Positions 8,924 through 17,221 of a DNA stretch of 64,000 nt are shown in pieces; the stretch's first letter is position 1, and each line of letters starts with the position of its first letter. The notes under the pieces were generated by a model. It was not told where the DNA came from. It did no database searches and saw only the letters and a program-made list of their open reading frames with translations. The translations under genes were made by a program, and so were the position numbers. The stretch lies in assembly GCA_030263385.1 (NCBI GenBank), contig SZOX01000001.1, positions 124,001 through 188,000 of the forward strand, read 5' to 3'. Source of the stretch: Zeimonas sp003577305 (GTDB lineage: Bacteria; Pseudomonadota; Gammaproteobacteria; Burkholderiales; Burkholderiaceae_E).

Positions 8924-9435
8924 TGCGGCTCGAGGGCGCCGCCGAATAAGCGGCGCAGCGCCGACAGCAGCATCTGCAGCAGCTGCAGGCAGAGAAAGAA
9001 GCAGCCGAATGCGACGACGAAGCGCGACGGATAGATCGGAAACGCGATCAGGCCGGCCGAGTACTCGCCCATCTGCCAGCTGCGCCAGGCGTAGGCGCCG
9101 GTGGCCCAGGTCATGGCCGCAAACAGCGCCAACGCCAGCGCTGCGGTGAGCGCACGCACGAAGGCGAGCGAGCGGCCACGCAGCCGCTCGGTGAACGCCT
9201 CGATCGCGATGTGCCCGCCGTCGGCCTGCGTCTGCGCCAGACCGGCGAACACCGCGAACACAAGCAGCAGTTCGACCCCCTCGAGCATGCCGGCGACCGG
9301 CCGGTTGGCGAAGTAGCGCAGCAGCGTGTCGATGCTGACACCAGCCATGATGGCGAGCAGTGCGAGGTTCGAGCCCAGCGCGAGCAGGCGCCGGCTGCGC
9401 GCCAGCGTCCGCTCGTACGAGACGAGCAGATTCAC
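8920..9435 (-). CDS. dctQ: TRAP transporter small permease (DctQ family)
   Basis: A 171-residue membrane protein with four predicted helices, the usual DctQ layout, including ALLAIMAGVSIDTLLRYFAN and the GGHIAIEAFTERL motif. I start it at the GTG at 9435, which overlaps the dctP stop codon (GTGA). The frame is open further upstream to 9528, but that part would overlap 31 codons of dctP. It should form the membrane domain together with DctM. Confidence 0.88.
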   Translation of the reverse strand: MNLLVSYERTLARSRRLLALGSNLALLAIMAGVSIDTLLRYFANRPVAGMLEGVELLLVFAVFAGLAQTQADGGHIAIEAFTERLRGRSLAFVRALTAALALALFAAMTWATGAYAWRSWQMGEYSAGLIAFPIYPSRFVVAFGCFFLCLQLLQMLLSALRRLFGGALEPQ

Positions 9436-10481
9436 GGCGTGTGCTTCTTCAGCAGTGCCCGGTAGTGGCTCAGCGCCTCGCGTGCCGGCAGCCCCTTGGC
9501 CTGCAGCTCGTTCGCCCAGCCTTGCCACAGCGCCTCCATGGCGGATTGCAGCTGCGCGCGATCGGCCGCGGGCCAGCTCTCGAACTTCACGCCCTTGGCC
9601 TGCATCTCCCGGATCGCCTTGTCGACGTCCTTCTCGTACAGCTCGGCGAGTTTCGCCGGGTACTCGCGGGCCAGTTGGCGGACGATCGTCTTCACGTCCT
9701 CGGGCAGCTTGTCCCAGCTCGCCTTGTTCATGATCGCCAGCGGTCCGGCCGAAGCCCCGAGCTGGGCGCGCGTGTGGTACTTGGCCACCTCATAGAGCTT
9801 GCTGTCCCAGTTGGCGGTCACGAAACCCATGTTCGCGTCGAGCGTGCCGCGCCCCAGCGCCTCGTACACCTCGGGCCAGGGCAGCGTCACCGGCACCGCC
9901 CCGAACTCGCTGATCAGCTTGGGCCACTCGCGCCCGATCACGCGCACCTTGAGCCCCTTGAGCGCCGCGAGGTTGGGCATCGGCTTGGTGCCGATCAGTT
10001 CCTGGTCCGCCACGCCCCAGACGTACAGCGGCTCGACGCCCAGCTTGCGCAGCTCGTCGCGGAAGTAGGGAAATTCGGGTCCGAACATCAGGTCGGTGGC
10101 CGCCAGCACCGCGGGCCTGAAGTTCGGGCTGATGCCCGGCAGCGTGAACACCCCCGACAGCGGGGAGACGGCCGGGTTGTAGGCCTGGACCCAGATGCCG
10201 ATGTCGATGACGCCCGAGCGCGTGGCCTCGAAGACGTCGCTCGCCTTGACCAGCGAGTCGGACGGGAAGTACTGGACCTTGACCCGGCCGTGGCTGCGCT
10301 GCTCGAGTTCCTTTGCCCACCACATCGACAGCGCCGTTCGCGTCAGCGACGGCGCGCCGAATTCGGCCTTCTTCAACACGATCGGATTGGCGGCGGTCGG
10401 CTGCTGCGCCGGGCTAGCCAGCGGCAGCGCGAGACCGATCACGGCCAGCATGAGTGCGAACGCTCGCGTGATCGTGTTCAT
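9432..10481 (-). CDS. dctP: TRAP transporter periplasmic substrate-binding protein (DctP family)
   Basis: A 349-residue extracytoplasmic receptor. A signal peptide lies at residues 1-26 (FALMLAVIGLALPLASPAQQ). The DctP pattern is present: a DIGIWVQAYNPAVSPLS region, LKGLKVRV and an R residue for carboxylate binding (VRVIGREWPKLI). The start MNTITRAF at 10481 has AGGACGAGAG upstream; the frame is open a further 15 codons, but those lack signal-peptide character. The ligand is probably an organic acid given the conserved Arg region and the surrounding CoA enzymes. It is divergent from the CoA-transferase gene. Confidence 0.9.
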   Translation of the reverse strand: MNTITRAFALMLAVIGLALPLASPAQQPTAANPIVLKKAEFGAPSLTRTALSMWWAKELEQRSHGRVKVQYFPSDSLVKASDVFEATRSGVIDIGIWVQAYNPAVSPLSGVFTLPGISPNFRPAVLAATDLMFGPEFPYFRDELRKLGVEPLYVWGVADQELIGTKPMPNLAALKGLKVRVIGREWPKLISEFGAVPVTLPWPEVYEALGRGTLDANMGFVTANWDSKLYEVAKYHTRAQLGASAGPLAIMNKASWDKLPEDVKTIVRQLAREYPAKLAELYEKDVDKAIREMQAKGVKFESWPAADRAQLQSAMEALWQGWANELQAKGLPAREALSHYRALLKKHTP

Positions 10482-10639
10482 CTCTCGTCCTCCAGTGAAC
10501 CGGCCTCGCCCCGGCGGGATGCGCAAGCCTGATCGCGGTGCTATGCGCCCTGGTCCGGCCTGGACCGAACCCGTGGCTATGGTCGCAGCACAGCGGCACG
10601 ATCTTCGTCTAGGATTACTCTAAAATCAAGCGTGACTCA

Positions 10640-11865
10640 ATGTCGACGCGTCGCGTTCGTCGCCGCTCGGCTGCAACACCGGTGACGGGAGAAGCCGCCG
10701 CCGGTGCACTCGCCGGCGTGCAGGTGCTGGACTTCACGATCGTGATGTCCGGGCCGATGTGCACGCGCATGCTGGCCGATGCGGGCGCCGACGTGGTCAA
10801 GGTCGAGCCGCCCGAAGGTGACGTGGCGCGCCAGCGTGGGCCGTTGCGCGGCGGCATCAGCGCCTACTACGGCTCGCTCAACTGCGGCAAGCGCAGCCTC
10901 GTGCTCGACCTCTCGCAGGCCGAGGGCCGACGCATCGCGCGCGAGCTGGCGGCCCGCTGCGACGTGCTGGTCGAGAACTTCCGCCCCGGGGTGATGCAGC
11001 GCCTGGGCCTGGACTACGCGGCGCTGGCGGCGATCAACCCTCGCCTCGTGTATGCGTCGATCTCCGGCTACGGGCAGACCGGTCCGCGCGCCGCGCTGCC
11101 GGCCTACGCGCCGGTGATCCACGCCGCGAGCGGCTGCGATCTCGCCAACGCCGAATACCAGCGCGATTCGAGCCGGCCGCCGAACAACGGCATCTTCATC
11201 GCCGACGTCCTCGGCGCGAGCTACGCTTTCGGCGCGATCCAGCTCGCGCTGCTCGAGCGCGAGCGCAGCGGGCGCGGTCAGCACATCGACGTGGCGCTGC
11301 TCGACTCGGTGTTGGGCATGCTGGTCTACGAGATCCTGGCCGCGCAGTTTCCGCCTGCGCGCCGCCGTCAGCTCTACGAGCCCGTCCGTGCGGCCGACGG
11401 CTGGGTCATGGTGGCGGCGGTGACGGCGAAGAACCAGCAGGCCCTGTTCGACGTGATCGGCCGTCCTGACGCCAAGCAGGATCCGCGTTTCGCCACCTTG
11501 GCGGCCAAGGAGGCGCATTGGGGCGAGCTGCTGCGGCTGATGGAAGGCTGGAATGCGCGCACGCAGCAGCGAGGAGTGCGAGCGCCTGCTGACGGCTGCC
11601 GGCGGTTCCTTGCAGCCGCTACCGCAGCGTGGCCGAGGCGATAGCGGACCCGCAGCTGGCGGAGCGCGGCTTCTTCGCCGAGCTGAGCGAGGGCGAGAGC
11701 CGCTTCCGATGCGCGAACCAGCCCTACCTGCTCAGCCGCACGCCCACACATGCGCGCGCGCTGCTGGCGGCACTGGGGGAGCACGGTGCCGCGGTGCTGC
11801 GCGAGAAGCTGGGGTTCGACGACGCGCAGATCGCGCAGCTGCGCGCCCAACGTGTGCTGGGCTGA
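10640..11865 (+). pseudogene. Class III (CaiB/BaiF) CoA-transferase, frameshifted
   Basis: About 408 codons' worth of a family III CoA-transferase, the full family length, but the frame breaks twice. The first 308 codons read well: VQVLDFTIVMSGPMCTRMLADAGADVVKVE, then LVLDLSQAEGRR, the active-site Asp region (HAASGCDLANAEYQ) and GRGQHIDVALLDSV. An extra C near 11564 shifts the frame, then SSEECERLLTAAG is readable. An extra G near 11604 shifts it again, after which RYRSVAEAIADPQLAERGFF runs to the stop at 11865. Removing both bases restores a continuous family sequence (TAAGVPCSRYRSVAEA). Either this is a recent pseudogene or the assembly has two one-base errors. If intact it would move CoA from one thioester to a carboxylate. 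A possible -10 (TAAAAT, 10621-10626) lies 13 bases before the ATG. Confidence 0.85.
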
Positions 11866-11883
11866 GCGGCTGCGCCTGCGCAC

Positions 11884-11904
11884 GCCCGGCCGTGCAGGCC
11901 GGGC
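11884..11904 (+). terminator. Hairpin between convergent genes
   Basis: A perfect 8-bp stem (GCCCGGCC / GGCCGGGC) with a 5-base loop, located 19 bases after the CoA-transferase stop and 14 bases before the stop of the leftward acyl-CoA synthetase. It is symmetrical, so it could serve as a bidirectional terminator. There is no long T-run on either side. Confidence 0.5.
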
Positions 11905-11917
11905 GCAGCGACCGCGC

Positions 11918-13471
11918 CTACCCGGCCCCGTGCACCCGCCGCTCATACCCGGCCCAGTGGGGCTCGCGCAGCACGCGGCGGATGATCTTGCCCACCGGCG
12001 TCTTCGGCAGCGCGTCGCTGAAGTGGATCGCCTTGGGCACCTTGAAGTACGCGACGCGCTCTTTGACGAAGGCGATCAGCTCGGCCTCGGTCGCCTGCGC
12101 GCCTGCGCGCAGCACGACCGCGGCGTGCACCGCCTCGCCCCACTTGTCGTCGGGCACCGCGAACACGCCGCTCTCGGCCACCGCCGGGTGCGCGGCGAGC
12201 GCGTGCTCGACTTCGGCCGGGTAGACGTTGTAGCCGCCCGAGATAATCATGTCCTCCTTGCGGTCGGCCAGGTACATGTAGCCGTCGGCCTCGATCCGGC
12301 CGAGGTCGCCGGTGAGCAGCCAGCCGCCCTTCAGCCGCCGCGCGTCGAGTTCGGGGTTCTTCCAGAAGCCGGGTGTCGCCCAGGGCGCGCAGATGCAGAT
12401 CTCGCCGACCTCGCCGATCGCGCAGGGCTCGCCGTTCTCAGCGCGGATCATCACCTGCGCAGCGCCGAACTCGCGCCCGACCGAGGTTAGCCGCGTCGGG
12501 TTGTCCGCGAGCGCCTGCGCGTGTTCGGCTGCGCCCATGTAGGTGCACAGTCCGTAGGCCTCGGTCTGGCCGAAGCCGGTGTTCAGCACCGGGCCGAAGC
12601 GCTTGATCGCACGCTCGACCAGCGTCGGCGCCGCCGGCGCCGCGGCGTAGACGATGTTGCGCAGGCTGGAGAGGTCGGCGGTCTCGGTCGCCGGGTCGTC
12701 GAGCAGCATCCGCAGGAAGGTCGGCACGCCGAGCATGAAGGCGACGCGGTGGCGCGCGATCGCCTCGATCACCGGCTTCGGGCTCGGGTCGCGCAGGATC
12801 ACGAGCGCGGCGCCGCCGATCCACGCGCTGTCCATCGCGCGCGCGCAGAAGTGGCTCAACGGCAGCTGCCCGAGCACGCGCTCGCCGGGCCGGTGGCCGA
12901 AGGTCGTCGCCCAGAAGTTCATCGCCGCCGACACCGACGCGAAGCTGTGGGTCACGCCCTTGGGCTGGCCGGTGGTGCCCGAGGTGTAGAGGATCTGCGC
13001 GAGCGTGTCAGGCGGGCGGTCGAAGGCGGGCAGCGTCGGCGGCGCACCGGTGCTGGCGAGCAGGTCGTTCGGGCCGGCGAACGTGCCGAGCCCGAGCGCC
13101 TGCTGCGGCGTCGGCGCGACCGCACGCGCGCGCTCCAGGTGCTCCCGCGTGAGGGCGAGCACGAAGCGCGCGTCGCTGTCGCTGGCGATGAAGCGGTGCT
13201 CGCGCTCGGTCAGCACACCCAGCATCGGGCACAGCACGCCGCCGGCGCGCGCGATCGCGATCACCGCGATCACGAACTCCAGGCTGTTGTACTGGATCAC
13301 CGCGACGCGTTCGCCCACCTGCAGCCCGCGCGCGATCAGCGCCGCGGCGACGCGGGTCGCCTGCACGTCGAGCTCGGCGAAGCTCAGCTGCCGCTCGCCG
13401 TCGATCGCGGCGACGGCGTCGGGCCAGTGGCGCGCGGCGCGCGCCGGATAGTGCGAGTATGGATGCTTCAT
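11918..13471 (-). CDS. Acyl-CoA synthetase (AMP-forming)
   Basis: A 517-residue adenylate-forming acid-CoA ligase. Motifs: P-loop LYTSGTTGQPKGVTHS near residue 162, NTGFGQTEAYG, LLTGDLGRIEADGYMYLADRK, GGYNVYPAEVEHAL, and the catalytic lysine in TPVGKIIRRVL near the C-terminus. It is shorter than the ligase at 4238 and closer to medium-chain or aryl-CoA synthetases. The ATG at 13471 overlaps the stop of the citrate-synthase-like gene (ATGA). It is last in a leftward operon with the thiolase-fold, DUF35 and citrate-synthase-like genes. Two ligases plus a CoA-transferase in one island suggest several entry acids or re-activation of a cleavage product. Confidence 0.92.
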   Translation of the reverse strand: MKHPYSHYPARAARHWPDAVAAIDGERQLSFAELDVQATRVAAALIARGLQVGERVAVIQYNSLEFVIAVIAIARAGGVLCPMLGVLTEREHRFIASDSDARFVLALTREHLERARAVAPTPQQALGLGTFAGPNDLLASTGAPPTLPAFDRPPDTLAQILYTSGTTGQPKGVTHSFASVSAAMNFWATTFGHRPGERVLGQLPLSHFCARAMDSAWIGGAALVILRDPSPKPVIEAIARHRVAFMLGVPTFLRMLLDDPATETADLSSLRNIVYAAAPAAPTLVERAIKRFGPVLNTGFGQTEAYGLCTYMGAAEHAQALADNPTRLTSVGREFGAAQVMIRAENGEPCAIGEVGEICICAPWATPGFWKNPELDARRLKGGWLLTGDLGRIEADGYMYLADRKEDMIISGGYNVYPAEVEHALAAHPAVAESGVFAVPDDKWGEAVHAAVVLRAGAQATEAELIAFVKERVAYFKVPKAIHFSDALPKTPVGKIIRRVLREPHWAGYERRVHGAG

Positions 13472-14322
13472 GCTGCGTTCCTCCGCGGCGGGATGTGGCG
13501 CTCCTCGGGGCCGTCGTAGCGTGCGCCGAGGGCGTCGGGAATGATCCGCAGCGGCACGCCGTCGCGAATCTCCTCGGTGATGTGCGCGAGCAGCGCGATG
13601 CCGTAGCCGAGCGCGCCGAGCCCGCCGATCACGAGCGGATCGAAGCCGAGGTCGGCGAGCACTGCACCGATGGCGCCCGCGAGGTTGATCGGAATCCTGC
13701 GCCCCTTGGTTGCTGCCAGATGCGCCTCGACCGCATCGAGCATACGACCGTGCTCGCGCCAGCCGTCGAGCTCGAGCGCGAGCCGGCGCAGCGTCACCGC
13801 GCGCGGCTCGGCGCTCTTGTGCAGCGGGTGGCCGAGGCCGGGCACGCGGCCGCGCCGCTCGCCCCAGATCTTCAGCACGCGCGCGCAGGCTTCAATCTGC
13901 GGCAGCTGCCAGCCGACCGCCTCGATCAGCATCTCGGCCGGCTCCTGCGGCGAGCCGGTGACCGAGCCCGACGCCAGCATGCCGCTGGCGAGCGCGGGGA
14001 TCGGCGAGTCAGGGAACGCCGACGCGGTGAAGCGCGCGGCGCCGACTGCGGCGCTGATGAACTGCTGGTCGACGCCGCAGCGCAGCACGAGGTCGAACAC
14101 CGCGGTCTGGCGCGCGTCGGGCAGCTCGCCGCACAGCACCAGGTACGAAACCTCGGTGTGGTTCAGCCGCTCGATCACCTCTTCGACCGGGTAGCCGCGC
14201 ACCAGGATGCGGCCCTGGCCGGCGCGGCTGATCGCGGTCGTCCAGTAGTCGCTCCAGTCGTCCGAGGCAACGAATTCGCCGATGTGGTGGCGGCGCGGCC
14301 GCCGCGCTGCGTCGGTGCTCAT
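13468..14322 (-). CDS. Citrate-synthase-like protein (citryl-CoA-lyase-like), non-canonical active site
   Basis: A 284-residue protein of the citrate synthase superfamily, much shorter than citrate synthases (about 380-430). It keeps GLGHPLHKSAEPRA, equal to the GFGHRVYK motif with the oxaloacetate-binding His. By eye, the His of the DHEQN motif is replaced (VDQQFISA) and the catalytic Asp of NVDxxSG is Ala (NLAGAIG). It may therefore act as a lyase or condensing enzyme with different chemistry, like proteins annotated citryl-CoA lyase. The start at 14322 (MSTDAARR) follows AGGAGGAAAG. The 3' end overlaps the ligase start. Function in this pathway, perhaps C-C bond cleavage or formation on a CoA ester, is inferred. 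Confidence 0.75.
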   Translation of the reverse strand: MSTDAARRPRRHHIGEFVASDDWSDYWTTAISRAGQGRILVRGYPVEEVIERLNHTEVSYLVLCGELPDARQTAVFDLVLRCGVDQQFISAAVGAARFTASAFPDSPIPALASGMLASGSVTGSPQEPAEMLIEAVGWQLPQIEACARVLKIWGERRGRVPGLGHPLHKSAEPRAVTLRRLALELDGWREHGRMLDAVEAHLAATKGRRIPINLAGAIGAVLADLGFDPLVIGGLGALGYGIALLAHITEEIRDGVPLRIIPDALGARYDGPEERHIPPRRNAA

Positions 14323-14726
14323 GTCTTTCCTCCTGGGTGGGATGCGGCGCTGCCCGCGCCACTCGACGCGGGCACGAACAGCGGCAGCAGTCGGCCGTCG
14401 CGCAGCCGGTGGTCGACCCGTACCGCCATGCCGACGCGCACGTCCTCGGGTGCGCAGTCGACGATGTTGGAGACCATGCGCGGGCCCTCGCGCAGCGCGA
14501 TCACCGCGATCACGTACGGTGGCGGGAAGTCCGGGTGATACTGCTGGCGGTAGACGGTGTAGGTCGCCACCTCGCCCAGCCCGGAGAGCGCGCGCGTGCC
14601 GATCCGATCGGACCAGCAGCGCGGGCACAGCGGGCCGAACGGCAGGAACAGGTGGCCGCAGCTGTCACAGTACGCGGCCGCGAGCGGCTGCGTCTCGGCG
14701 ATCACCTGCGTCGGCGTGCGGCTCAT
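14319..14726 (-). CDS. DUF35 zinc-ribbon/OB-fold protein, partner of thiolase-like aldolase
   Basis: A 135-residue protein with an N-terminal zinc ribbon (YCDSCG ... CPRCWS) and a C-terminal OB-fold: GEVATYTVYRQQY, then PYVIAVIALREGPRMVSNIV. This is the ChsH2/DUF35 layout. In steroid side-chain degradation (ChsH1-ChsH2-Ltp2), DUF35 domains bind the thiolase-fold aldolase Ltp2. Here the gene starts 3 bases after the stop of a thiolase-like gene with Ltp2 traits, so the two products probably form a complex. Its stop overlaps the start of the citrate-synthase-like gene by four bases. Confidence 0.88.
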   Translation of the reverse strand: MSRTPTQVIAETQPLAAAYCDSCGHLFLPFGPLCPRCWSDRIGTRALSGLGEVATYTVYRQQYHPDFPPPYVIAVIALREGPRMVSNIVDCAPEDVRVGMAVRVDHRLRDGRLLPLFVPASSGAGSAASHPGGKT

Positions 14727-14728
14727 CG

Positions 14729-15859
14729 TCAGCGTCCCAGGATCAGCGTGGCGTGGCTGTTCATACCGAGCCCGTGACCGCTGACCAGCGCCACCTCGGC
14801 GTCGGCGACCTGCCGTTCGCCGGCCTCGCCGCGCAGCTGCCGCGCTGCCTCGATCACGTGCAGCATGCCGCCGCCGTAGCCCTCGGCGAGCAGACCCCCG
14901 CTCGGGTTGACCGCGAGCGCGCCGCCGGGGGCGATGCGCCCACCGGCGACGAAGTCGCCGGCTTCGCCGGGCGCGCAGAAGCCGTAGGCCTCGAGCTGCA
15001 TCAGCACGACGATCGTGAAGCAGTCGTAGAGCAGCGCAACGTCGACGTCGGCCGCGCTCACGCCCGCACGCGCGAGTGCGCGCGGACCGCAGCGCGCCGC
15101 CGGCAGCGTGTCGAAGTGCTCCGGATTCGAGAAGGTCCCGAGGCTGTGCGCCTGACCCATGCCCAGCAGCCACACCGGCCGCGCGCGTGCGTCGCGCGCG
15201 CGCTCGGCCGAGCAGACTACGACCGCCGCCGCTCCGTCCGAGATCAGGCAGCAATCGGCGCGCCGCAGCGGCTCGACGAGCATGCGCGACGCGAAGTAGC
15301 CTGCCATGTCCAGCGACTTCTTCGACTGCGCGTGCGGCGTGCGTGCGGCGTGCGCGTGCGCGGCGATCGCGACCTCGGCCAGCGCCTCGGGGCGCGTGCC
15401 GTGGACGGCCATGTGCCGCTGCGCCGCCAGCGCGTGCAGACCGGCCGCGCCGAAAAAGCCGTACGCGGCCTCGTCGCCGCGCCCGTACGCGTACGACCCT
15501 GCGGACGACAGCGCGGTATCGCCGTAGACGCACAGGCACGCGCTGCACAGCCCCGCCTCGATCGCGAGCGCGGCGCGCTGGATGCTCGCCGCGCTCGACG
15601 CGCCGCCGAGGATCTCGGTCCCCGTGAAATCGGGGTTCAGGCCAAGCGCGCGTCCGAGCCGCAGGTAGTGCGGCTCGATGCCCAGCAGCACGCCCTGGGC
15701 CGCCCCTGGGTCGGTGATCAGGCCGTCGATGTCCCCAGGCGCGAAGCCCGCGTCCGCGACCGCGAGGCGCGCCGCCTGCGCCTCGAGGGCGAGTGCGCTG
15801 CAGTCCGGGTGGCGGCCGAAGGCCGTGTGCCCGACGCCGACGATGGCGACCTGGTTCAC
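14729..15859 (-). CDS. Thiolase-fold protein of the SCP-x/Ltp2 type, probable retro-aldolase
   Basis: A 376-residue thiolase-superfamily protein. The nucleophilic Cys region of thiolases (CASG) reads GGASSAAS, with no Cys. The usual GHPxG histidine motif reads EGYGG, with a Tyr. The C-terminal Cys of CxGGG is also missing (VSGHGLGMN). This pattern fits Ltp2-type lipid-transfer proteins, which cleave beta-hydroxyacyl-CoA by a retro-aldol reaction using tyrosines, rather than thiolases. The following gene encodes a DUF35 protein, the known partner type. The start is the GTG at 15859 (VNQVAIVGVGHTAFGRH), just downstream of a GAGAACCCAC region. It is the first gene of the leftward operon, divergent from the acyl-CoA dehydrogenase. 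Confidence 0.85.
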   Translation of the reverse strand: MNQVAIVGVGHTAFGRHPDCSALALEAQAARLAVADAGFAPGDIDGLITDPGAAQGVLLGIEPHYLRLGRALGLNPDFTGTEILGGASSAASIQRAALAIEAGLCSACLCVYGDTALSSAGSYAYGRGDEAAYGFFGAAGLHALAAQRHMAVHGTRPEALAEVAIAAHAHAARTPHAQSKKSLDMAGYFASRMLVEPLRRADCCLISDGAAAVVVCSAERARDARARPVWLLGMGQAHSLGTFSNPEHFDTLPAARCGPRALARAGVSAADVDVALLYDCFTIVVLMQLEAYGFCAPGEAGDFVAGGRIAPGGALAVNPSGGLLAEGYGGGMLHVIEAARQLRGEAGERQVADAEVALVSGHGLGMNSHATLILGR

Positions 15860-15926
15860 CGTGGGTTCTCTCTGGGCCGGGTTGCCGCGTCGCGGCGCTC
15901 GGCGACACGAGCGCGGGCCGGTACGC

Positions 15927-15955
15927 TTGATTGTTGCACGAAAACTGAGTATTGT
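15927..15955 (+). promoter_or_regulatory. Promoter of the rightward catabolic operon
   Basis: TTGATT (15927-15932), a 17-base spacer and TATTGT (15950-15955), each matching the sigma-70 consensus at 4 of 6. Start of transcription would be near 15962, about 40 bases before the GTG at 16003. The candidate operator overlaps the -10 and start region, as expected for repression by a TetR-type protein. Confidence 0.45.
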
Positions 15956-15971
15956 TCGAGAAACGAGCGAA
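15945..15971. promoter_or_regulatory. Candidate operator, copy 2
   Basis: This is the ungapped partner of 572-598 (19 of 27 identical). The core 15954-15968 is GTTCG-N5-CGAGC, a 15-bp dyad with one mismatched pair. It lies between the two divergent operons of the island, over the predicted -10 of the rightward one. Binding by the TetR protein encoded in that operon (21295-22005) would give autoregulation; this is inferred. Confidence 0.5.
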
Positions 15972-16002
15972 TGCAAGGGCGCCGCGCCGGAAGGGGGACG
16001 TC

Positions 16003-17148
16003 GTGGACTGGGAGTGGACCGAGGAACAGGACCTGCTGCGCCGCTCGCTGCGCGACTACGTGCGCGACCGGGTCACGCCCCATGTGCTCGCGTGGGAGGC
16101 GGCCGGCGAGGTGCCACGCAGCCTGTTCACCGAGCTCGCGCAGCTGGGCGTGCTCGGCCTGCGCCTGTCGCCCGAATACGGCGGCGGCGGTCAGGACTTC
16201 TGGTACACGGTCGTGCTGCTCGAGGAGCTGATGCGCTGCGGCTCGCTCGGTGTTCCAGTCGCGGTCATGGCGCACTCCGAGTTCGCGACGATGCTGATCG
16301 AACGCTACGGCTCGCCGGCGCTGCGGGCGCACTACGTGCGCGGTGCCGCCGAAGGGCGGCTGATCGGTGCGCTCGGCGTGTCCGAGCCCGACGCCGGCAG
16401 CGACGTCGCCGGCCTGCGCACGCGTGCGGTGCGCGACGGCGACGACTACGTGATCAACGGCGCGAAGCTGTACATCACCAACGGCACGATTGCCGACTAC
16501 ATCACCCTCGCGGTGCGCACCGGCGGGCCCGGCGCGCGCGGCATCTCGATGATCGTCGTGCCCACCGACAGCAAGGGGTTGACGCGGCGGCGGCTGCGCA
16601 AGCTCGGCACGCACGCGTCCGACACCGCCGAGCTGTTCTTCGAGGACTGCCGCGTGCCGGCGGCGAACCTGCTCGGCGCCGAGAACGACGGCTTCGGCAT
16701 GATCATGTCCGGCTTCGAGGGCGAGCGGCTGGTGCTTTCGGTGATGGCCTGCAGCCACGCGCGCCTGCTGTTTGACCAGGCGCGCCAATGGGGCCACGAC
16801 CGGCGCGTGTTCGGCCATCCGGTGCTCGGCTTCCAAGTCTGGCAGCATCGGCTCGCCGACGTGCTCACGCGCATCGAGGCCGCGGAGGCGCTGGCGCGCC
16901 GCGGCGTCGACCTGTACGTGCGTGGCCGCCCGGCGCAGTCCGAGATCTCGATGGCCAAGCTGTTCGCGACCGAGACCGCGCGCTACGTCGCCAGCGAGTG
17001 CGCGCAGATCCTGGGCGGCCAGGGCTACATGGAAGAGTCGCTGGTCGGGCGACTGCACCGCGACGCGCTGGCGATGACGATCGGCGCCGGTTCGAGCGAA
17101 GTGATGCGCGAGCTGATCGCGCGTGCCAACCACCTGATCGCGCAATGA
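16003..17148 (+). CDS. Acyl-CoA dehydrogenase (atypical catalytic base position)
   Basis: A 381-residue FAD-dependent acyl-CoA dehydrogenase that should introduce an alpha-beta double bond into an acyl-CoA. Motifs: LGLRLSPEYGGGG, the flavin motif ALGVSEPDAGSDVAGL, YVINGAKLYITNG and RVFGHPVLGFQVWQHRLAD. At the canonical Glu site (YEGTS) it reads IGAGSSEV, so that Glu is Ala. A Glu at residue 241 (FEGERLVLS) sits where isovaleryl-CoA dehydrogenase has its base (LERLV). The likely substrate is therefore branched or bulky. I chose the GTG at 16003 because GGAAGGGGG precedes it; the frame is open to 15952. First gene of the rightward operon. Confidence 0.9.
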   Translation: MDWEWTEEQDLLRRSLRDYVRDRVTPHVLAWEAAGEVPRSLFTELAQLGVLGLRLSPEYGGGGQDFWYTVVLLEELMRCGSLGVPVAVMAHSEFATMLIERYGSPALRAHYVRGAAEGRLIGALGVSEPDAGSDVAGLRTRAVRDGDDYVINGAKLYITNGTIADYITLAVRTGGPGARGISMIVVPTDSKGLTRRRLRKLGTHASDTAELFFEDCRVPAANLLGAENDGFGMIMSGFEGERLVLSVMACSHARLLFDQARQWGHDRRVFGHPVLGFQVWQHRLADVLTRIEAAEALARRGVDLYVRGRPAQSEISMAKLFATETARYVASECAQILGGQGYMEESLVGRLHRDALAMTIGAGSSEVMRELIARANHLIAQ

Positions 17149-17221
17149 GCGCAGCCGGCCGCACGCGCGCTGGCGGCACGTCGTCGCCGCGCCGACCGCG
17201 CGGCGCGGGGAGGGCCGCGGC

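Noticed and set aside
9436..9528. A longer dctQ starting at 9528
   Set aside because: It would overlap 31 codons of dctP, and the GTG overlapping the dctP stop gives a normal-length DctQ.
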